Shown here: piece after piece, positions 48,121-60,771 of the stretch
Numbering within the stretch: the stretch's first letter is position 1
Layout: each line of letters begins with the position of its first letter
DNA from: Marsupella aquatica
Taxonomy: Eukaryota > Marchantiophyta
DNA length: 64,000 bases
Assembly: GCA_973895155.1 (NCBI GenBank)
Contig: OZ316896.1
Coordinates: 1,426,001 to 1,490,000, forward strand
Reading direction: 5' to 3'
Notes under the pieces: model-generated
The model's database searches: none
Told to the model about the DNA's origin: nothing
The model's input: only the letters and a program-made list of their open reading frames with translations
Position numbers and translations under genes: made by a program

Positions 48121-50565
48121 ATTAGGTGGCAGTTGATATCAAGTACACTGATGAAAGTGACTGATAATTGATGAGATTACTTATCTCTTTAAAGCTCGTA
48201 ACTACCATTAAAAGTAACTATTTCCTGAAATTGTGGAGCAAACTAGCATCAAAAAAGAAAAAAATCAATAGAATGTGGAAAAGGGGGGAAGGTTTGGACC
48301 CTTCCCCCTTATATATGACCAATGGTGGTTAAAAACGTTTTTGGAAATGGGAGGGTGTCAACACTTTAGGGTGTAGGGCTACTACTAGAAATTGTCAAGT
48401 TTAGGTTGAGTCTGATGTTTGAGACTGGTTCTAAACTCCACCATAGGGAGGGGACTAACCAGGCTTGTTGTGTGGAAATGCACTTGGTCAGATGCAGACC
48501 AGTAGCACCCACAACACCACTGATATGGATCATTTTGCACATTCAACATTATTTGTGGCCTAATATGACCATTTACCCCATGTCTAAGATTAGCTATTCT
48601 ACTCGTAAAATGTATGCTCACAGCTGGCTGATCCTACTCCATTCTTGGCCCAAGTCTTTAAGTGGATGACCTTGTGGTCTGTTTGGATAGCTTCCGGTGC
48701 TGCAGCCTTGGTCAATGTGTGCTCTGGCCCTTGGGTTTGTTTTGCTTGGTGGCCCTCCAGCCTTCGCCACAGTGGCCTCTCATATAATCATGAAATGAAC
48801 AAACCAAAAAAAAAAAACATAACCAACTGGATCAACCAAACAAATTGAAATTAAATCCCTAAAACAAGATGGAGTTAACTGTTCAACAGTATAATTCCCT
48901 AATTGAGAAGAACTAAACCTACGTCCTTTTAGGGGATTTCTTTAAGGAAATTGGAGCTTTTATTGGGAACAGGACACAAAGTATGTAGAACCCGCAAGGA
49001 CCATGGAGGTAACTCAACCAGGGTAATCTTCAAGGATTTTTAATGGGCCTATTGTGTGGGAGGAGATGCTAGGAATATTCCTTGTCAATTTACTATATTT
49101 GTTCTCTGATCATTAGATCTCCTAGACTCTAGATTTAAGGAGAACTAGTATGTGGGTCCAACTCAATTCTTCCACGTAAATTATATAGCCAAAGTACATT
49201 CAGAGGAGTGTTGTAAATTTGTATTAAATTTATGTGCATTAAATTAAATTTATAAGAATGACATCAAAAGCTCATCTACAATAACAAGAGTGTGCTGTAA
49301 GAAAATTGATGGCTTGGATTGAGCCATTAGCTATAACTATCTCGAATACGATCTTGGGCAACTTAGTTTGAAGATTCAATTTGTTAATATATACTAGTAA
49401 AAGAAAATTCTCATCATTATCCTAATATCATAGCAAGTGGAAACAAATACAAAAACCATAAGTGTAGTATCATCACAAGTGTTGTGGAGAGAGAGGTTAT
49501 ATATATAGACCAACTTTCATGGGAGTATGAACACTCATTTCCTTGCATGATGTAGATTTTATAATAAATTGTACTTTATGATGTTATTTGTCTTATTATT
49601 AAATGTAACTTTCTATATTATGTGGATTAATAACTCTAATAAACTGAACAAAAATAGGTTGAATAGAAGATTAGTGATGTTGTATTCAATGGGGGCTTGT
49701 GCAGATTGATTGGAGGTTTGACTCATAATTATTTTGGTGTGCCTAGGGAGGATTATAGTGAGGATTACACCATGCTTCACACTAGGTGTGAGGAGAGTTT
49801 ACATGAAACATTCAAGCTTGGAGGTAAACACCAAGTGGTAGAGTATTTTTGTAGGGCTCTTATCGTGTGACCAGGTAGGTTTGTATGATTGCATGTTTGT
49901 TTGATGACTACAATTTGTATGGATTTTATTAGTTGTGAAAAGGCCCAATGACCTTGAATTCAATTCTTGAGCCCATTGACCCTTTCTTGAGATGAACATT
50001 TTCTTCTTGGTTGCTAGAGAAGCTTGGGAGAGTTTACAAATTATTTGACAATCAATAGCAAACTCAACTTTATTACAACACTTGAAATACAGGTTTGATT
50101 TCTTTCTCTTCTCTCTATATGGTTAATAGTTGTGATTGCTAATATTTTTGTGTGATAAACCAACATCAAACATTTATGCAGTTCCAAGATTTCACCTCTA
50201 GTATATTGATTTGTGATGATTATTTGTGAATAAAAGAAATTAGAAATTTCTAATTTTCAACATTTTGATATTCAGATCTAAACTTAGTGTACTGTTTGAC
50301 CAGAAAATTGGAGCTTCATATTTGACTTGTCAATGTTTTCTCAAATCTTAACAAATAAAGAAAATGTAAACGCTAATACTCTATCTAAGGAGCTTTGCTA
50401 CAAAGAAAAGCATAAGAAAACTTAAGCTTGAGAGTTATTTCATTTTGTTCCTTTTCCAATAGAAATAGCAGAAGCAAGATCTACATTTGATACTACTTTT
50501 AACATAACAAGCCATTACCTTAAAAATCAAGAAGATTCCAAGTTAAGCCATCATGATGCACACAT
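48121..50565. other. AT-rich gene-free stretch
   Basis: No gene or element is recognised. Open frames stay below 90 codons and overlap frames on the opposite strand. Confidence 0.45.
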
Positions 50566-51010
50566 TTGCAAGTGTACTTTTTGACCCCAATGGTAATTCT
50601 AAAATTAATAAGGTTACAAGTTAAGGCATTCTGGTGCACACATCCGCAAGGGTCGGTGTACAGTTTGACCCCAATTGTAACTTTGAAACTGATAAGGTTA
50701 CAAATTAAGGCATTCTGGTGCACACATCCGCAAGGGTTGGTGTATTGTTTGACCCCAATTGTAATTCTAAAATTGACAAGGTTACAAGTTAAGGCATTCT
50801 GGTGCACACATCCGCAAGGGTCGATGTACTGTTTGACCCCAATTGTAACTTTGAAATTGATAATGTTACAAGTTAAGGCATTCTGGTGCACACATCCGCA
50901 CGGGTCGGTGTACTGTTTGACCCCAATTGTAACTTTAAAATTGATAAGGTTGCAAATTGAAATTCTTTAGTAAACACATCCTTGAGGGTTGGTGTAATGT
51001 TTGACCCTAA
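50566..51010. repeat. 84-bp minisatellite, five to six units
   Basis: GGCATTCTGGTGCACACATC occurs at 50625, 50709, 50793 and 50877, an exact 84-bp period, with a decayed unit on each side. Each unit also has TTTGACCCCAATTGTAA. As 84 is 28 codons and no unit contains a stop in one frame on either strand, both strands are open through the array. Minus strand (50891-50520) reads 28-residue repeats with CGCVHQNALTCNL and IGVKQYTDP; plus strand (50566-50970) reads repeats with AFWCTHPQG and LTPIV. Confidence 0.9.
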
Positions 51011-52974
51011 TTGTAACTTTAGAATCATTTGATAAGGTACAGGAAACTTTTGAAAATTCCCAACAGTAAATTAACATCATCTGAACATATTATTTCATCA
51101 CCATTTTTTCATAATTAAAAACGCAAAGACATGACCTAAATTATGAACGTGGCTTTGACTTACTCAACTTAGGTAAAGTTGGCTTAGGGTTAGGTTGGCA
51201 TAACATAAAGTGGAGGTATCCCCTTACTAGCTCTTCTTCTCTCAAGAAAATTTCAACTCATTGGGTTAAGTAAGGTGAAGTCTGTTTGAATCTTAAATCT
51301 TTTAACTCATTATTGGGAAATTTGTTTGAGCTCAAATGTCTAGAGTCCACATATTTCCCCTAGTTTTCTCTCGGTCTTTGAACATTTTCAGCCCATTTGA
51401 TTGAGTAACAAAATGATAAATCCCACTGATTGGATTGTTTTGGCCCTAACTTAAGCTTAGTCGGCGGAAAGCTTAGGGTAACATTGGGCTAATTTCAAGT
51501 ATAGGTACAGTTTTATTTTGAATTCACAAATTTGACCTCAGTTTGAGCTCAAACTTTAAGTACATATTCTCCTAGTTTCCTTTTATCTCTCAACAATTTT
51601 TTAGCATATCTGGTTAAGTAAGGAGAAAATGCAGAATCACAAAGCTTCAGATAGATTTTGGTTTCTTGACTTTGATTTGGTCGGTTTAGTCAGAGTAGGC
51701 ATAAAGTAACTAAGATGGGTTTAAGACAAAATTGGAATATCAATTCATTTTCAACTCACAACTTGGAGAGCTCAAACTTTAACTTCCCTTATAGATTTCC
51801 CTAGCTTTCCTCTATCTTGTAGAGAATTTTCAGCCCATTTGGTAGAGTACAACAAAAATAATTGAAAATTTTTAGAGATCCAAGTTGATTTTGGCTTCAA
51901 CTTAGTTGCCCCATAATACTGACAAATATTTAATTACTTTTTGCCAATTTCTGAGTGACACGCAACTAGCACATACTTGACATGTGTTACAACTCTCACA
52001 CGTATAACCATTCTTGCATGTGTTTCCGTTCTCACCTGGATGACAATTCTAACACGAGTGAGTTTATTGTGCATCAATTCACGTTTCACAATTCTCATCA
52101 TTGATCAATAAACATCAATGGTTAAGACTGACTTGTTGTCTTATTTTATTGCCCAAAGTACAATGCAAGTTTCTATTTAAATTTGGTATCAAAGAATGTG
52201 TATCATTCCTGCACATGAACCAGACATTTTCTTCACGCTTGTCACACGAGTGTCTTCAACCATCACACGAGTGTTAAGGCACGTTGCACAATCTCCACCA
52301 TTGATAAGTAAAATCCAACGGATATGAATTAATTGTTGACGTAAAATTTTCTCTGAATTTTAAAATTTGCAAGAGTCTCTAACTGGACCCGTAACCATCA
52401 AACTGTGGCCAATGGACCCTGTGGTGTGGTGAGAAACTGGCCAATGGACCCAGAAAAGTGGTGAATGATTCAGGAGGTGGAGTTTGACTAGTTACGCCGT
52501 TTAAAAATACACTGAACTCAACTACAGCGATTATGCCTTGCATGAATCATTTAAAAGTATTGTTTCGTTCTAGTAGCCATAGGGAGCTCATGACTTTAAA
52601 GGTGCATCTGGTTAACCGGGCATGAAGATAACTTCTTCCCGGTTAGGGGATCCCCCTTGATTCCACTCTTTCAGTGCAAGACACTTATATCTTATAAGGT
52701 GCTAGAAGTGTTAGTTGCTGTATAAAGACAACCATCGCTCTGCCATATCATCCAAATCTTTTGACATCCAGGTACAACACAGTGAGACCAGATTTTGAAA
52801 CAATCAACTGCAGAGATTTTTACTTAACGAATCTAACTCGGCATGCGGGTCGGCATGTAAAGAGACATGGACAGATTCTCAGCATTAAAATTGGCTCAAC
52901 AAATCCCAGATCATGGCAAGAGAAACTGAGTTGTACTTCAGAAGTCTACATACTTACATATAAGAAACTAGCTC
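51011..52974. other. AT-rich gene-free stretch
   Basis: No gene recognised. From 51170 to 51900 loosely similar segments recur (TTGGCTTAGG..., TTTCC.CTAG.TTTCCTCT.TCT, TTTTCAGCCCATTTG), suggesting very old duplication with a unit of roughly 200-300 bp. Confidence 0.4.
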
Positions 52975-53022
52975 GGGCTCTTTGCAGGACAAGCTGTAAA
53001 GTGTCTGTCCTGCAAAGAGTCC
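52975..53022. repeat. 17-bp inverted repeat in the IFT52 3' region
   Basis: GGGCTCTTTGCAGGACA (52975-52991) and TGTCCTGCAAAGAGTCC (53006-53022) pair at 16 of 17 positions around a 14-nt loop. It lies 35 bp beyond the IFT52 stop (53057), so it is probably transcribed in the 3' untranslated region. Plants have no bacterial-type terminators, so I assign no role. Confidence 0.85.
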
Positions 53023-53056
53023 ATACTATACAGTTGGGGTGACAAAGGAAACCACA

Positions 53057-56000
53057 TTAATCTCCATGATTGGATGGAACACAATGCTCGCTACCTGACC
53101 TACTTTTCTTCATATTCACAATCTCCTGGAAGACAAATGACAAATAGGCCGTGGCAGCGTCCCTCGAATTGGCCTCCCCAACTCCTGCCGCCTGTCAGAG
53201 AATTGAATACAGGTTACCAGAAGCCACAAGCAATCATCTTTCAATTTCTTTTAGGCCTTCTTGACCAAGTGATTCAATGCAGAGAACAATATAATTCCTT
53301 TTTGATGTCATCGATGTGGTATGAACCGAACAATAAGAAAGCATCTAGTTTGCATTGGCATGTGGAAATACGACTTTGTAAGCTACCTTGGGTGTGATTC
53401 CCAGTATAGAAGCTGCTTCTGTGATGTACAAATTCAAGTCCTCCACTTCAGCACTTTTACACTGCTCAGACAAATCAGCCATAGTTTCTGAGAAACGACA
53501 TCTAATATAGTTGATTGACGGATTGACCATGAAGTGCAGAACCATATAGATGGAGACGGGTTTATCTCAAGGCTCATGCCGTTCTTTATGAGCCCCAAAA
53601 GATCAATGCAGAATGCTCCTTATGGCGATCAGACTGCCCAAGATTTTAGTGATTTGGATGGAGAGCTGGAGAAATATACCTTATTAGTTAGTTGACCAAG
53701 ACGATCAGCTGGAGAAGCGAAGCACTCATCAAGATCAAAGAGCTCTAGAGCAGGTGGTGGCGGTTCTCTATAGATAGGTGGAAACACAGCTGGTTGGCAT
53801 CGCGGGTATGGAACTTCAAACTGCGCATTAATAAATCACCAAGAACGTTATTGAGGTGTGGAAATTGGTCAAAATGAAAGAAAAAACCGATTCACACAGA
53901 AGAATCACTTATCAAGATGTCAGAAAACAGATAGAATCACCTCTGGACGAATTAAAGTCAGCGGTTCATGCTTCAGACCAAGCTTTTTGTACAGCTGGGC
54001 CACTTCGGGAATCAAGTTTGTGTCATACTTGAAAAGCTTGTCATCGATGAGTTTCGTGAAATCCTTTGGCAAGTCCTCTGCCTCCTGCAAAATTTGAATA
54101 CAAACACTTCTTTCAACTTACGAGGTCAACATTTGATGAGAACCCATATTCAACACCCTTAGTGCTCATTGGTTCATTCCTGATGCACACAGAAAGCAAG
54201 CAGTGATCTCTAACCAAAAACGGCTGCAGGCAAGCACTAGTTTGGCAGATTAAAACGTTGCTGACATTCACGTCCTCGGTGAATGTCGGTCTTTACTCCG
54301 GTGGGTAACAAGTGTGCGTTTGACATCAATAAGCGAAGGTCAAGAAATCCACGGAAAAAACTCAGAGCAATAAGAGTCAAGTAATGCCTTGCTTCTGAGG
54401 CTAATGTAATATTGGATGGCCATCTTACCTGCAGGCAGCAACGCAAGCGACCAGCCAATGCTTCGGTACTTGGCACATGCTGCAAGTCATTTGTTTCTAA
54501 CTCCTCTGCACTCAGCTTATCCACCTGAAACCATTCATGCAATTCCCAAACAACTTTTAACAATTGGAAAATTTCTTTGGGGAAAGTACCACTTAAACAT
54601 TTTGGTGTCCACTGACATATTTGATCCCGTTCCTCGAATGAATCAGACTACATGAGGTTTCAGCAAGATTGACAGAGGGCCGTACACCACACTCATATCG
54701 ATTTAGAAGAGCATAATCCAGAATCATGCCAGAGATAGGTTCCTAAGACCAACTGACTTTCAGTGTTCTCGGATTTTCCATTTCAAAGATTTCACAACAT
54801 CACAGATAAATTGAAGGTATGATTATGTCTAGTAATGCTGAACTACTTCTTGGTGTCGCAAGCCAGGATAACAGGGCGACCTCTAGAGAAGTTTGATATG
54901 TAAGCCACAAGAGCAGAAAATCGAGAAGTTTTGAGTTGTCTTCCTTGTCAAGCCAAGCGTCCTCAAAAATGGTCACACTTCCAAGCACTACAACCCTCCC
55001 CTGCCCTTTAGAGCCTTGCCAAACAGCTCCTGCAATACCGAGCAAAATAAAAGGCAAGGGGTTATTCTAAAAATGCATTTAATTTCAAATTTCTCTTTCA
55101 CCGGTCTTCCTTCACTCCCGTAACTCAAGAAGTCCTGAGCCTGGCCTACAGCAAGTTCTCAGTTGTCTACTCTGAGGTATTAGGGTAGGGGATGTCAAAG
55201 TGAGTACTGCGAACATGCAACTAGTAACGCACTGTAACAAATATTGGGCTAATAACTTAATTCAAAACATTTATTACCTAAAGGCCTATTGACAGGGTAA
55301 GCAAGCATTCCAGAAGAAAGGATTGCGGCAGCTGGTTGTTGACGTGAAAGTGTGGCTCCGTAGGGGTAAACAATCTGCAGTCCCCTGCCTCCAACTTTTC
55401 CTGACGCCTCGTCTTTGAAATGAATGTCTGGTTGTCTGGTCCTAGCCTCCATTTTGAAATGAATGTCTGGCAGTATGGTCCTAATAATTCACAAAAACAA
55501 TCTAAAGCACTACAGTTAGACAATAAGTCATATGCTTAAGCTCTCCGAGGGAAATTAGTAACGATCTTAAAATTCTTTCGTGAAATTTCTGAAATAAGGC
55601 ACCAATTGTTGGCCATGGCTAAATTGTCCAGCTGCACGGACAGCGCGTGAACTTTCCGGCCGGTGCATTGGGCATTAATTTAGCGCACAGGGACTTCAGT
55701 TTCATTTTTTAAACTTACAAATCATTACCAGATAGAACGGGAATGACAAACGAGAAGAAATATTCCGGACAACATCCGCATATAAGCGTGACCACTCTAC
55801 ATGAGAACCAAAGGGCAGTCAACACATAGATAGTCAAGGCCTAAATGCAATCGATGCTTCCTTGCGGACCTCCCCAAAACCCAAAATCTTGACACTCCCC
55901 AAATTCACATTATAGCTTCTAACCATGAACCATTTCAGAGTGACACTTTCTTGAATTCTAGACACGATATGACCATCCAAGAACTTCACACAATTAAACT

Positions 56001-58012
56001 GTGTGCAGTGTCTGATTAATCTCATGTCCTCCGTAAATCACTGTCATTTTGGCGTGATATATGATGAACATGACTTTTTCATTCAATTTTAGAAGTACTC
56101 CACAACTCATAGCCTGTTCCCGTACAATTTCAATTTACGAACCTACGTCTGAGAGATAAGCTTGTTTTGCTCCCTGTCTTACGCAACAGTGAAGGATGGT
56201 TGGTGGACTCGTGCAAACAGATGAATCAGAGAGACAACCTTTTCGTATCCGATGTAGTGGGAGGCGCTTCTTCAGCTCTCTTCGAGCCCTTTCTTGCAAA
56301 CTGCCAGGTCAATCATACAATGAGATTCATTATCCTTTCATAGGCATTGCTCTTGAGACCCAACAGACCTTCTGAGCAGAACAGCAAGACTCTAGAACAT
56401 TCTGCTTCACTCACTTGATTGAGTTCCTTGCTCAACGAACCGTCTGTAACCAGTACTTCCTTCGGATGTAGATACTTCTCTTGTACTGTCCTCACCTGAT
56501 GCAAATGCACTTAAGTTATTTTCGAGCTACGAACTAATGGAAATCGAACACAATTCTGGACTAATCTTCCAAAATTAGAGAAGAAAACAAAACCCACCTG
56601 GCCATCTTGACAAGAAAGCCAGACCTCGAGAACTCCACTTGCAATTTATAAATCCACAAGTATGGAGGTGGGATTATGCTCACTACGGTAGTGCTCAATC
56701 TTGACTGTCATTAGTAAGAAATGGCTGTGGAGTTCCAGGATTGATGTGGCAAAAACATCCATGACCCTTAAGCTAGTGACACACATTCGCTGCATTAAAT
56801 CAGCTGAGAAACCAAGTCGATTTCACATTCATTTTGCTCTCCCCTGGACGACTCAAAATTTAGTGATTCAGTCAGTTGAGAAAAATCGACGACCCTCATC
56901 TTTGAGAAAGCGGGTTGTCCCGTAGGATATATTAAATGCTTCAGATTTACAACTAGAAAATTTGACGAGTCAAGACTAATCTGACTATGTATGTAGAATT
57001 CGTCCAAATCCACCAATAACAACAAGAACTAGAGGGCATGCAATCATACAAGGCAGTCTGAATTGATGGTGATCCCGTACTGCTGAATGATATCATTGAG
57101 ATTAGATCCCTGGTTGTCATTACCCCCTTCTGTGCTAAGGCATAGCAAGCAACCACCTCTCCTTACGTAAGCATGTAAGGTGTCTACCTGATAAGAAGAC
57201 GAGACAATCATATTTTCTCAGAAAGATCCACTGCAACCTAGCTGCATCTTAACCATGTGAACATTCGATGGTGTGACCTAAACATCCTTACGGCCCTAAC
57301 GAGCGGTCCAATTGAAGTGGAACTAACCAAATATCTCTACATACTAAGAGTAGCCATAGAAGGCGTGGGCCGCGAACAGTTCATTGAGCTATCGCTACAA
57401 CCTATTCTGGCTATGATGAACTCGAACTCACTGACCAGCTATGCATCAAATCATGTCATCTTCCCATCCACAATGGAACGTTTATCAATAAGAGTTCACG
57501 ATGGGCCACTTGTAATCCCCTGTTCACCTACCTCATCTTTGGTGAATTTGCCATGCGGTGAACCAAAGACAACAGCCGCTGCTTCTTTCAAGACTTCGCT
57601 TGAAATTTCCACCTTATTCCTGCAAAAAGTTGTTCATTGTCACAAAATTTCAGACTTTGTTTCCACGTTATTGCCCAGCATAAGTGGACCTCTTGGTTTC
57701 CTTTTGCAGATGAATCAGAGTGGTCAAAGATGTACATATCGTCGATGGTACTTCATATAAAAAAAATTCTGCTTGAGCCATAATGTCATCAAATTGAAAT
57801 ACGTGCAACCCCCAATGCACTTTGTTGGTGTGGCTAAAGTATGATCTCTAATGGCAGGTCAGGGCAAGACTATTCAGCCATTCTCCGCATTGTGAACAAA
57901 CTCTATGAAAGGGATTATCATACTTACGAAACTGTTCGAAAGGAGCACCTCAATCTTCTTACCAATTGCTTAAATCCTTGTCCTGGCGTGTGGGATTCTG
58001 GCAACCCCACGA
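53057..58012 (-). CDS. IFT52: Intraflagellar transport protein IFT52, first coding exon not found
   Basis: Twelve exons in order: 58012-57928, 57619-57532, 57187-57050, 56495-56415, 56300-56239, 55480-55278, 55029-54881, 54524-54429, 54084-53941, 53820-53680, 53461-53387, 53191-53057. All have GT/AG borders and agreeing phases; about 465 residues, near the usual length. IFT52 is a core IFT-B subunit needed to build cilia, here presumably those of sperm. Family blocks seen: SHTPGQGFKQLVRRLR; VVFGSPHGKFTKDE; GGNDNQGSNLNDIIQQYGI; KYLHPKEVLVTDG; LQIVYPYGATLSRQQPAAAI; VVVLGSVTIFEDAWLDKEDN; LPKDFTKLIDDKLFKYDTN; LGLKHEPLTLIRPEFEVPYP; PPPALELFDLDECFASPADR; then a C-terminal helix. Exon 1 must end with one base of a split codon, and was not located upstream of 58012. 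Exon 6 contains an in-frame 39-bp duplication (RT..PDIHFK.EA twice). Gene spans 5 kb with short introns. Confidence 0.95.
55402..55480 (-). repeat. 39-bp in-frame duplication inside IFT52 exon 6
   Basis: GACATTCATTTCAAA occurs twice, 39 bp apart, and the encoded 13-residue units are RTILPDIHFKMEA and RTRQPDIHFKDEA. Each unit starts after an AG, so each could act as a splice acceptor in the same phase; skipping the first would remove exactly 13 residues. It is in the variable region just before the VYPYGAT block. Confidence 0.85.
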
Positions 58013-60771
58013 CTGCGTGTCAGGGGACAATTCGAACCAGACTGCTGTAACTTCGTTACTAAATTTCAGTGCAGAGAAAATAACGGCTGCTCCCGAGCCG
58101 ATAGTGGAGGAAAGTCGCAGACTATCATGTACCCGCAATGAAGGGTTTGGAACGGAGGACGATCAAATGCTTGCATGCCAGAAGAAATAATATACCTTGT
58201 TTGCAACAATTGAATATCACCAGCGGTTGTGCGGGTGTGGAGGAGCCGCATTGATCACTGCTCTGTACCAACAGAGCCTCCATTTCTTTGGAATTTTGGA
58301 CGCCTTGAAACCCAATTTCCCGGAATAGATACTAGGGATCGCCACAGTGTGTCCAATTTTGCTCAAAAGCTGATTAAACACACCGCTCCTGAGGCCCTGA
58401 AAGAGACATCTCAACTGCGTGGTAGTCATGTATCCGTTTCGTCTGCCCTTCTGGATGTCCTATGCAATCATACTACATTGTGGGTCATCGCGGACCCTAA
58501 GATCGTTTCTTGGGTTTCAAAACTTTACTACTGAGCAGGGAAAAGTGCTTCGCACCAGCAACTTCTTGTGAAGATCAGATGAGGAAATGCAGTTTCTAAG
58601 AAAAAGACTGATGGCTTGAAAGGCGAAGATAGGACTGTAGCCCCTGTTACAGCAAATCATCGTTCTCTGTCACCTGCTGTAATCCCTGATGGGGCATCAT
58701 CAAATCCTGTCGACCGGAGGAGCACAATCACCTTTCTGGTGGTATCTAGATAGCCTTGCCCTGCGCCTCATTTCTGTTCTAGGATTTCGTCTGATCGTGC
58801 CCTGCCTCGTCCTCACTTGGCCTTTATGCCCTCTTTTCTTCCTGTCCTTCCCTCGCCCCTCTTAGTACTCCGAGGATTTATAAATGAATTCAGCTCCACA
58901 CAAATATTTGGAGAATGTTAATCAGCTTTTGAAAAGTTACACCCCAGGAAACGACTCCGCTTGTCCTCCTTAGAACATCCCTTTGGCTTGCCAGCACACA
59001 AGCTTTGCCTGCCGATCGTGCATGAATGAATATCAGCTTGTGATCTTGAAGGCATTCCAAAACTGCAAAAAGAAAGCCTCATTGAGCATTAGCTGTACAG
59101 CGATGTCTCGGGACTCCCTCAAGAGCTCAAAATTCAAATATACTTTCAGAGGACCAGCAAAATCCTGAAAATGTGTCGTGAGCTCGGAATTACGTCATCG
59201 AATATACGCCGATCTAATTCTTGTTCAATATGTACAGAGTGGAACAAAGGTTCTCACACCAATTGGTGGTGTTCCAGCAACGAGTACCTGAAGCTACCAA
59301 CACAATAGCAATTCAATTGGCAAAATGAAATCCGAACCAAGACTTGAGTTGTTTAAAGAGAGACCCTCAAAATTCGCCCCACATTCGATTCCAAGTAACT
59401 GCATCATGTCTTATTCGAATGAAATACAATGTTCGTCTTCAATTCGGTAATGAAAATATTCAGATGCATTACTGCACGCCCTCTCCTCAGGATGTACAGT
59501 CTCCAGCCTAACAAATTACCTCGGCAGAGAGGTCTCTTTGAGTTCCCAAGATGAAGCAGAAGAAATACTGCAACATCTCGACCGAATTGTGCCCAGAATT
59601 TCAATCTGCTATGAAACCCGCTGGGAAATTGAACTGAGGTACGGTACCGTTGCGTAGGATCCGGAATGGCAATAATTCTGGACGAGAACCACATAATTGA
59701 ACGTCTGCGATGGGGCTTTCAAAGAGAACCACGGGAAGGTACCGTCGGTTAGTACTCCATACTCATGTACTAACCGACCCTCGAGGCCTGATGTCAATTT
59801 ATTGTTTTCTGGCAAAGTTACCAATGACCCTTCTTTCTTGTCAATTACAGGTGACACAATCATGCATTCGAAGCAGTGGGTTCACTATATTGATACACTT
59901 CTAACCACATGTATTCCAAGAGCGGGATTTCACCAAATTTGTCACAATTTTGATCACATGTATTCAAAGAACGGGGTTTTCCTAGATTGACGCTTGCTTT
60001 TTTTTGTCAAATATCACTATTTGCCACCCCTTTTAGAATGACAGCTTTTTACTAACCTGTCCCCCTAATTGTTCCAATTTACTATCCTTTCCCCAAACAA
60101 ATGTATTTGTCAGGTTTGCCCGACGCCATGTGGCGAGGCCTAATTTGCTCGCCCTTGACCTTCCAACCCCCACCCCATCACGGGCCCTAGTCGCAGCCCA
60201 GGAGCACCCAAAATGGTCACAATATGCGTTAGGGTCCCCTCACGAAGTCCCGACCTTTTTTCCACTTTCTTCAACTCACAAAAATGCAGCCAGCAAGTAG
60301 CCGTTTTTTCGAAAGAAAACGTTGCAAATGTTTACACATACGCATCCCCTGTTCGGCTGCCATCGTTGCTGATTTGAGATGTGATTCGGCTCTCGACTGA
60401 CTGCTGGCTGTGGGGACAATGTGTACACATAAGAATGCAGGAGAGTCTGGATTGATAACGATGTCATTTGTTTTGTCACAAGAAGCTAGACCGGTAGATT
60501 CTAAATCTACGGGCGACATCTACATAGTTGGGTCTTTGCTAATTTCTCAAAATAACATAGTGAACGGATCTTTACCAGATGTTAAATGAAATTCCTTTGT
60601 ACAGTTACCATGGGAGGAGCTGTTTAGCTCAAATTCCACTACTATAGGATTATCCCTTCAGGGCTTGCTTTGACTCCAAAATTCTTTTTTGTGTACAACG
60701 TGGCAGACCTGAATCAACGGGCCAGCCACAAAACATTGTACTAAGGGAATCACACTGTCTGCTCTACACGG
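58013..60771. other. Between IFT52 and GDPDL, no gene recognised
   Basis: The left part must contain the missing first IFT52 exon. An open frame of 101 codons at 58229-58534 (plus) looks protein-like but has no family. 58700-58870 is C/T-rich. A hairpin lies at 59744-59778. Position 60000-60260 is C-rich with poly-T at its start. Confidence 0.4.
59744..59778. repeat. 12-bp perfect inverted repeat
   Basis: GTCGGTTAGTAC (59744-59755) and GTACTAACCGAC (59767-59778) pair fully around an 11-nt loop. It is in gene-free DNA; no function is assigned. Confidence 0.9.

Noticed and set aside
54650-54742. Open segment EPISGMILDYALLNRYECG on the minus strand between IFT52 exons 7 and 8
   Set aside because: It has a good acceptor, but no fitting donor, and the family alignment runs straight from exon 7 to exon 8. 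Treated as intron.
58229-58534. 101-codon plus-strand open frame upstream of IFT52
   Set aside because: The composition is protein-like, but there is no family, no supported splice site, and the missing IFT52 exon could lie on the other strand here.
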